From Plutella xylostella (lineage: Eukaryota; Arthropoda; Insecta; Lepidoptera; Plutellidae), in the NCBI RefSeq assembly GCF_932276165.1, contig NC_063987.1, positions 1,860,001 to 1,924,000 of the forward strand: a DNA stretch of 64,000 nt, given 5' to 3'. Below, one piece after another: positions 59,461 to 64,000 of the stretch (position 1 is its first letter; each line of letters opens with the position of its first letter). The notes under the pieces were generated by a model. That model was not told the origin of the DNA and did no database searches. It saw only the letters and a list, made by a program, of their open reading frames with translations. The translations under genes and the position numbers were made by a program.

Positions 59461-59545
59461 TTGCAGACGGCGTAATAAAGGTAGTCTTTTCCGTTTATGA
59501 GTAATTTGGCGCTATTTTCACTGGAAATTTTTCAACGCTCGTGAT
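59461..59545. mobile_element. Solo right half of MITE family A
   Basis: It matches the right part of copy 3 (31005-31351). The final TA-containing end is eroded. Confidence 0.5.
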
Positions 59546-59559
59546 GAGAGAGGCCAATG

Positions 59560-60259
59560 GGAGAATGGAATGGAATTGCCAATGGGAGAGGCCTATGTCC
59601 AGCAGTGGATGATTATTGGCTGATGATGATGATTTTTTTTCATTTGATTTTGGTTCCGTTATTTTTTAAAAATTATTCTGTATTATCTAGAGTATAGATA
59701 ATGCATAACTATTTAAAACAGAGCATGTTACTCTCGGTTCTTGAATCTTGATGATTGCTTATGGTTCACGACGTCAACAATTTCACAGTGATACCGTAAA
59801 TTCACACGTCTTTCGGCTTCCCCATTTGCACTCCTAATGATTGTATTTATCCAGTGTTTCGGCCAAATGATGTGCCATTAGCAACACATCATTTAAAAGG
59901 GTGTCGCTGACTTCCGACTGAGATGGATGCGGAACGGAAGAGGAAATGGTTGTAGATCGGGCCGCGATCGCCCTTTAAAAGATTCATTTTTCATTCTTAG
60001 GAAAGGTTACTTACTCTTTGTAAGTGAAAATCTTTGTTGGGTATACCTAGGTAAACACGGGATGGAATTATCAATATAAGTTGCCCGAAGATTAAGCGTA
60101 TTTAATAAAAGTCAAACAAACATTGATTGTTAAACTAGTTAAATATTAAAACGTTTTTGAAGGTCGCTAAAAATCCTGAGAGAGTATGAATGAGACCTAA
60201 CCAAAAAAAATACAAGATGCTACCTACTACAAATTTGAGTATGTAGCTGTCAGAAAAAA
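59560..60259. other. Non-coding with a LINE tail scrap
   Basis: 'cctatgtccagcagtggatgattattggctgatgatgatgat' at 59588-59632 is the RTE-type C-terminus and tail. The rest is unremarkable. Confidence 0.45.
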
Positions 60260-60333
60260 TACACTCACGATACAGTTACATAAATTATGGAACGGCAATA
60301 ACTGGTGGAACTTTTTCATTGCTAGTAAATGTA
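60260..60333. mobile_element. MITE family A, copy 6 (74 bp, deleted)
   Basis: It starts TACACTCACGATACAG and ends GGTGGAACTTTTTCATTGCT plus AGTAAATGTA. Confidence 0.45.
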
Positions 60334-61740
60334 TTATTAAATTTAAACCCGAGATTATATTGGCAACCTATTACAAATTATGTAATGCAAATAGAGTGGA
60401 CACAACACGTAAGTACACTTAATTAATGTAGGCTCGCACATAACAGCCCCCGGTATGCATAGCCGAGGCAATAATTCAATGGACACATAGCTCACAATTA
60501 CACATCGCCATATATCAGTCTAACTCTGCACCGTAGCGCGGATATTGGCAGAGCGATTGACCGATGCTGTTGAGTATAAAGAGGTAGTAGGGAGTCTCTG
60601 TTTTTAATTATTATGGGCAATGTAGTACTTATTAATAAGATATTTTTGATTAAATAGATTTATATATTAGTTTGTATTAAATAGAACCGATTTCAAATAC
60701 CTACCACCAGTATGCTTATGCAATTATGCATAAGCTACTTTTTGCCTGTTATTTTTATGGGAAACAATGTGAAGGCGATGCGAATACGAGCAAACGCGGG
60801 AAAATTTAGTGTTTACATTTTGTACAATTATAAATTTACTGCATAAGTTTTGTAACAGCAAAAGGAACTAGAGACCATAGTATGCAAAATAATTCTTGTA
60901 ATACTGATTGATAAGCTTGACAAAGTGCATACAAAGATAATACAGACACATGTAAGAAGACACTCTACTGCCTAGGTTCACCTCCGCCGATGCCATCTGT
61001 GACACAATGCACAGGAACTTTCATTAAATCCTTAATTACTATGCGTGATGTTCGGTCTAGATTGTACCGTATACCTATCTAGTGCATTGTAGTGCAATTA
61101 CGATTTGACAGATACCACGTGCGGACAGCTGATACCACAGTAATGTACTAACTAATACCTATATGTGATAAATTAAATCCAACTTGATTTTCATTTGGAA
61201 ATGTAAACGGCTATATGTTTCTGATGTCCCCAAAATATTTTTCAAGAACTATTGCTTATATTTTACTTAAATAAATTAACAAATTATTACAATAATAAGT
61301 TTTACCAAATTTAAGGTTTCTCGACTATTATTATACATATTATTATACATACAAGTGTGTAAAACAACTCAAAAGTACTGCCAAACCTTAATGTCTATAC
61401 TTAACAGTAAATTCTTTTATATACCTTATTAACTTGTACTTACACAATAAAATATTCTGTTTTCAATAGTAAATAATGCAACGGAAATATCAATTAAGTG
61501 GGTACTTAGCACCACCCGACTCATCCGCACAATACTCCTGCATGTGACTCTTGCTTGGGGCACTGACAGGTTTACTGTTGAAATTGATTCGCATTGCAAC
61601 GTTACGCATCGTTTGTGGAGAAAAAAGTAGTATAAAGGTTTTTTATGGTGCCGGCAAGTTACAAACGATACAATTATTTTATTAACGATATACCTACACA
61701 TTTGAAGATGAGACGCAAGGATACCATTTGTAATTAGAGT
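60334..61740. other. Non-coding, nothing recognised
   Basis: No supported exon. A minus-strand open frame at 61429-61800 is built partly from repeat sequence. Confidence 0.35.
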
Positions 61741-61829
61741 AAAAAAACTGTTTAGCCGTTTTGAAGTGAAGAGGTAACAAACATACACACACACACTCAC
61801 AAGTTTTTGCCTTTATAATATTAGTAGAA
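61741..61829 (+). mobile_element. RTE-type retroposon scrap
   Basis: 'gccgttttgaagtgaagagg', 'taacaaacatacacacacac' and 'ctttataatattagtag' parallel 63660-63730. Confidence 0.5.
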
Positions 61830-62420
61830 AAATATATGACACTACACAATATACAGTTATATGTCATATTTGACAATCGATTATAAAACCGACTTGAAAA
61901 ATCACTGAAAAGTGAGAAATAATTTAACGTAGAGACCAATTCTATGTGAAAATACAATTTTTTCTTGGAAAATACTACTACTTACTACTTTTTTGGAAAA
62001 TGGTGCGGATAAAAAGTAATCCAAAGTATGGCACCAACATCAAAAAAGATTAGTTCAAAAATTATTCAAATTTTTTATTAATTTCTAAAGTAGTCCCTAC
62101 CAGGAGGACATGACACGGTCGCAAGTGGCACAATGATTTATCCCCTCTTGTTCGATGCTAATCGGCTGCTAAGTAGCTCGTTCTTGATTTATGTGCTGAG
62201 CTTAAAGTATAATTATTTGCGAGATACCAGGCTCGCAGCAAAACGAGGCGGTATTTATCTCAAGGCTTTGTTTCGGCTAATTGCGAAGCGATGTGTCGGT
62301 TTAAGTTACGCTTTTCTTATCTATGTTTCATTAATCTTTGCTAATGTATTCCGTTGTTGGCAAGTTGAAGAAATACATTTCGATTCGAAAGGATTCGGTA
62401 TTCGAAGTGGAGTTAATCTA
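61830..62420. other. Non-coding, nothing recognised
   Basis: The long plus-strand open frame starting at 62133 runs into a MITE and has no domain signature. Confidence 0.35.
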
Positions 62421-62553
62421 AAGCTGCGTACAGACCGGCCAAATGAACGCCAACGAACGGGTTTTGTTGACCTGCGTTGCTGCAATCTGCCCTGTATTAT
62501 GTATGATAAATATTCATCATTGAGCGTTCGTTGGGCCGGTCTGTACGCAGCTT
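62421..62553. mobile_element. MITE, AAGCTGCGTACAGACCGG ends, TA TSD
   Basis: AAGCTGCGTACAGACCGGCC is at both ends in inverted orientation, with about 30-bp arms including AACGAACG, and is flanked by TA (62419-62420, 62554-62555). Confidence 0.7.
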
Positions 62554-62922
62554 TACGAAGACTATTTTGTTATGTATGTAAGCCGGTACATAGGAAGTAA
62601 TTTCACTGATAAAACATCAACCTATATATTTTCTATATTACGTGAACTAGGAAGATTTTAGTAAGTCAATGACTTTTCTTGGTTTCATAATAAGTATATA
62701 ACAAACCATGGTGGTTTTAAAGCGCCACGTTAACTAATTCCTGCACTAAATAGAAAAATCTTATCACAACGTAGGTAAATCACTTAACACTAAAGCACTA
62801 ACTTCCTTTACGAAAGACTTAAAAAGGAGCATTTAAAGCACAAATTAGGTGTTGAGTCACCAACCAACGACCTTAGTTAGTCGCTAGTAAAACGAAACAT
62901 TGCAGAGCTTTGTACCTATATA

Positions 62923-63407
62923 CAGGGTGATCCTAGAGTCGTGTAGTAAGCCGAAAGAAGGTGACTCATTAGGGGCAACTTTAGTTTTACAACATCCTGT
63001 ACATTATGTATTGGTTCAAACTACATTCTTAAATACTGTACCATTTTTTTTACTTATGGGTACCTATTGGGTAATATTAATTTTAGTTAACAATTTGATT
63101 AGGGCAAATGCATTTTTATTGGTACAAATGGCAGACAATCACATTATGCATTGTATGCATTAACTTATCTATACGTACAATATTAAAAAAATATATATTT
63201 TATTTTATTTTTATAGGAAAACTTAACTATATAACAAGAATACATTAATTAAGACTAAATATAAAATACGTATAACAAGTTTCCACATATTATAATCATA
63301 TACTTTAGGTAAGAAAACCTTTGACTGGGGCCGCGGTTCTCTTATTAAAGCTTAGAACTACTCAATGTTGTGTCACATAATTCGATGGCCATTTTCACAA
63401 CCCCCTG
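62923..63407. mobile_element. Non-autonomous TIR element, CAGGGTG/CAGGGGG ends
   Basis: It starts CAGGGTGATCC and ends AACCCCCTG, with TA on both sides. 485 bp with no transposase. Confidence 0.45.
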
Positions 63408-63600
63408 TATAACTATATAGTAGTCGTATACATGGTGTATATTTACTACAGTTGTATTTCCACTACATTACACTGGGCCACTGTTTGTCTGTTTACGAGT
63501 GGGAACAAAAATCTGATACGGACATCGTCCACCTTACTGGCGTACTCCCGTTGAGGATACAGGCTTGAGTCTTTCTATATTATACGGGGAAGTTAAGAAA

Positions 63601-63730
63601 AATAATATTATAAATGCGAAAGTTTGTGAGTCAGCTAACTCCATACCAAATTTCATTAAAATCGGTACAGCCGTTTTTACGTGAAGAAGTAACAAACATT
63701 CACACACACACTCACAAACTTTTAGTAGGA
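63601..63730 (+). mobile_element. RTE-type retroposon tail
   Basis: 'aatattataaatgcgaaagt', 'ccaaatttcattaaaatcgg' and an (AC)n stretch. It belongs to the same broad family as 49479-49682. Confidence 0.55.
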
Positions 63731-64000
63731 TGAAGTTAGCTCGTTATGTCATATCGACGGCGGAAAGGCAAAAATGACCAATATGGGCAACATTTTTGTG
63801 GTTTTCAGGTTTGTCAGTAGGAGTTAAATTCGCAAGCCACAACACAAGTTCATCCCAGTTGTCTCGGGGCTGCGATTTAGGAAGACAAAGGGCAGTAAAC
63901 CGGTTGATTGCACACAGCACGACCTGACGGAGATAATAGATATAGAGCCGGATCTTTCAGCTATTTGTCGAGCTATGAGTAGTTGATTACGGTTGCGATT
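63731..64000. other. Non-coding, nothing recognised
   Basis: No supported feature up to the window end. Confidence 0.4.

Noticed and set aside
62133..62600. A 155-codon plus-strand open frame
   Set aside because: It crosses a MITE with clear inverted ends and has no domain motif, so the openness is incidental.

Overview
This 64 kb window looks like nuclear DNA from a moth or butterfly. It is AT-rich and non-coding over most of its length. It carries interspersed repeats typical of Lepidoptera: CR1-like LINE 3' ends, RTE-type remnants with an 'ataaatgcgaaagt' end, tRNA-headed SINEs and many TA-flanked MITEs. The real genes have several short exons with GT-AG introns. No operon, rRNA, functional tRNA or CRISPR array is visible. 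All family names rest on motifs recognised by eye; no database search was run.

Two host genes can be assembled exon by exon. (1) A divergent lipocalin-like secreted protein on the minus strand, four exons between 41574 and 33726, 217 residues, with consistent splice phases, a signal peptide and a polyadenylation signal. (2) A gustatory receptor on the plus strand, five exons between 53598 and 56139, 364 residues, with hydrophobic segments throughout and a C-terminal TY(x5)NF version of the family signature. Several further open segments (1620-1893, 14798-15021, 17031-17261, 29291-29446, 31869-31946, 49801-49961) look like exons of unknown genes but are not proven.

Region by region: 1-9 kb is intergenic with MITEs and LINE ends. 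9.0-12.5 kb is a broken non-LTR reverse transcriptase split by a 1.96 kb DNA transposon with an 8-bp target duplication. 12.7-13.3 kb is a common lepidopteran repeat. 13.3-32.7 kb is intergenic with about a dozen MITEs and a few exon-like ORFs. 32.7-33.65 kb is a piggyBac-like element abutting the lipocalin 3' end. 33.7-41.6 kb is the lipocalin gene; its last intron holds an apparently intact two-ORF CR1-like LINE, and its first intron holds a roughly 1 kb block between 150-bp direct repeats. 41.6-52.5 kb is repeats. 52.6-53.3 kb is a TIR element just upstream of the receptor gene. 53.6-56.2 kb is the receptor gene with a SINE in its third intron. 56.66-58.41 kb is a near-perfect 1.75 kb foldback element. 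58.4-64 kb is repeats.

The two host genes share no obvious pathway beyond both being families often linked to chemosensation or small-ligand binding. The most notable signals are these two genes, the intact LINE inside one of them, the nested transposon, the long foldback, and a MITE family with six copies in the window.
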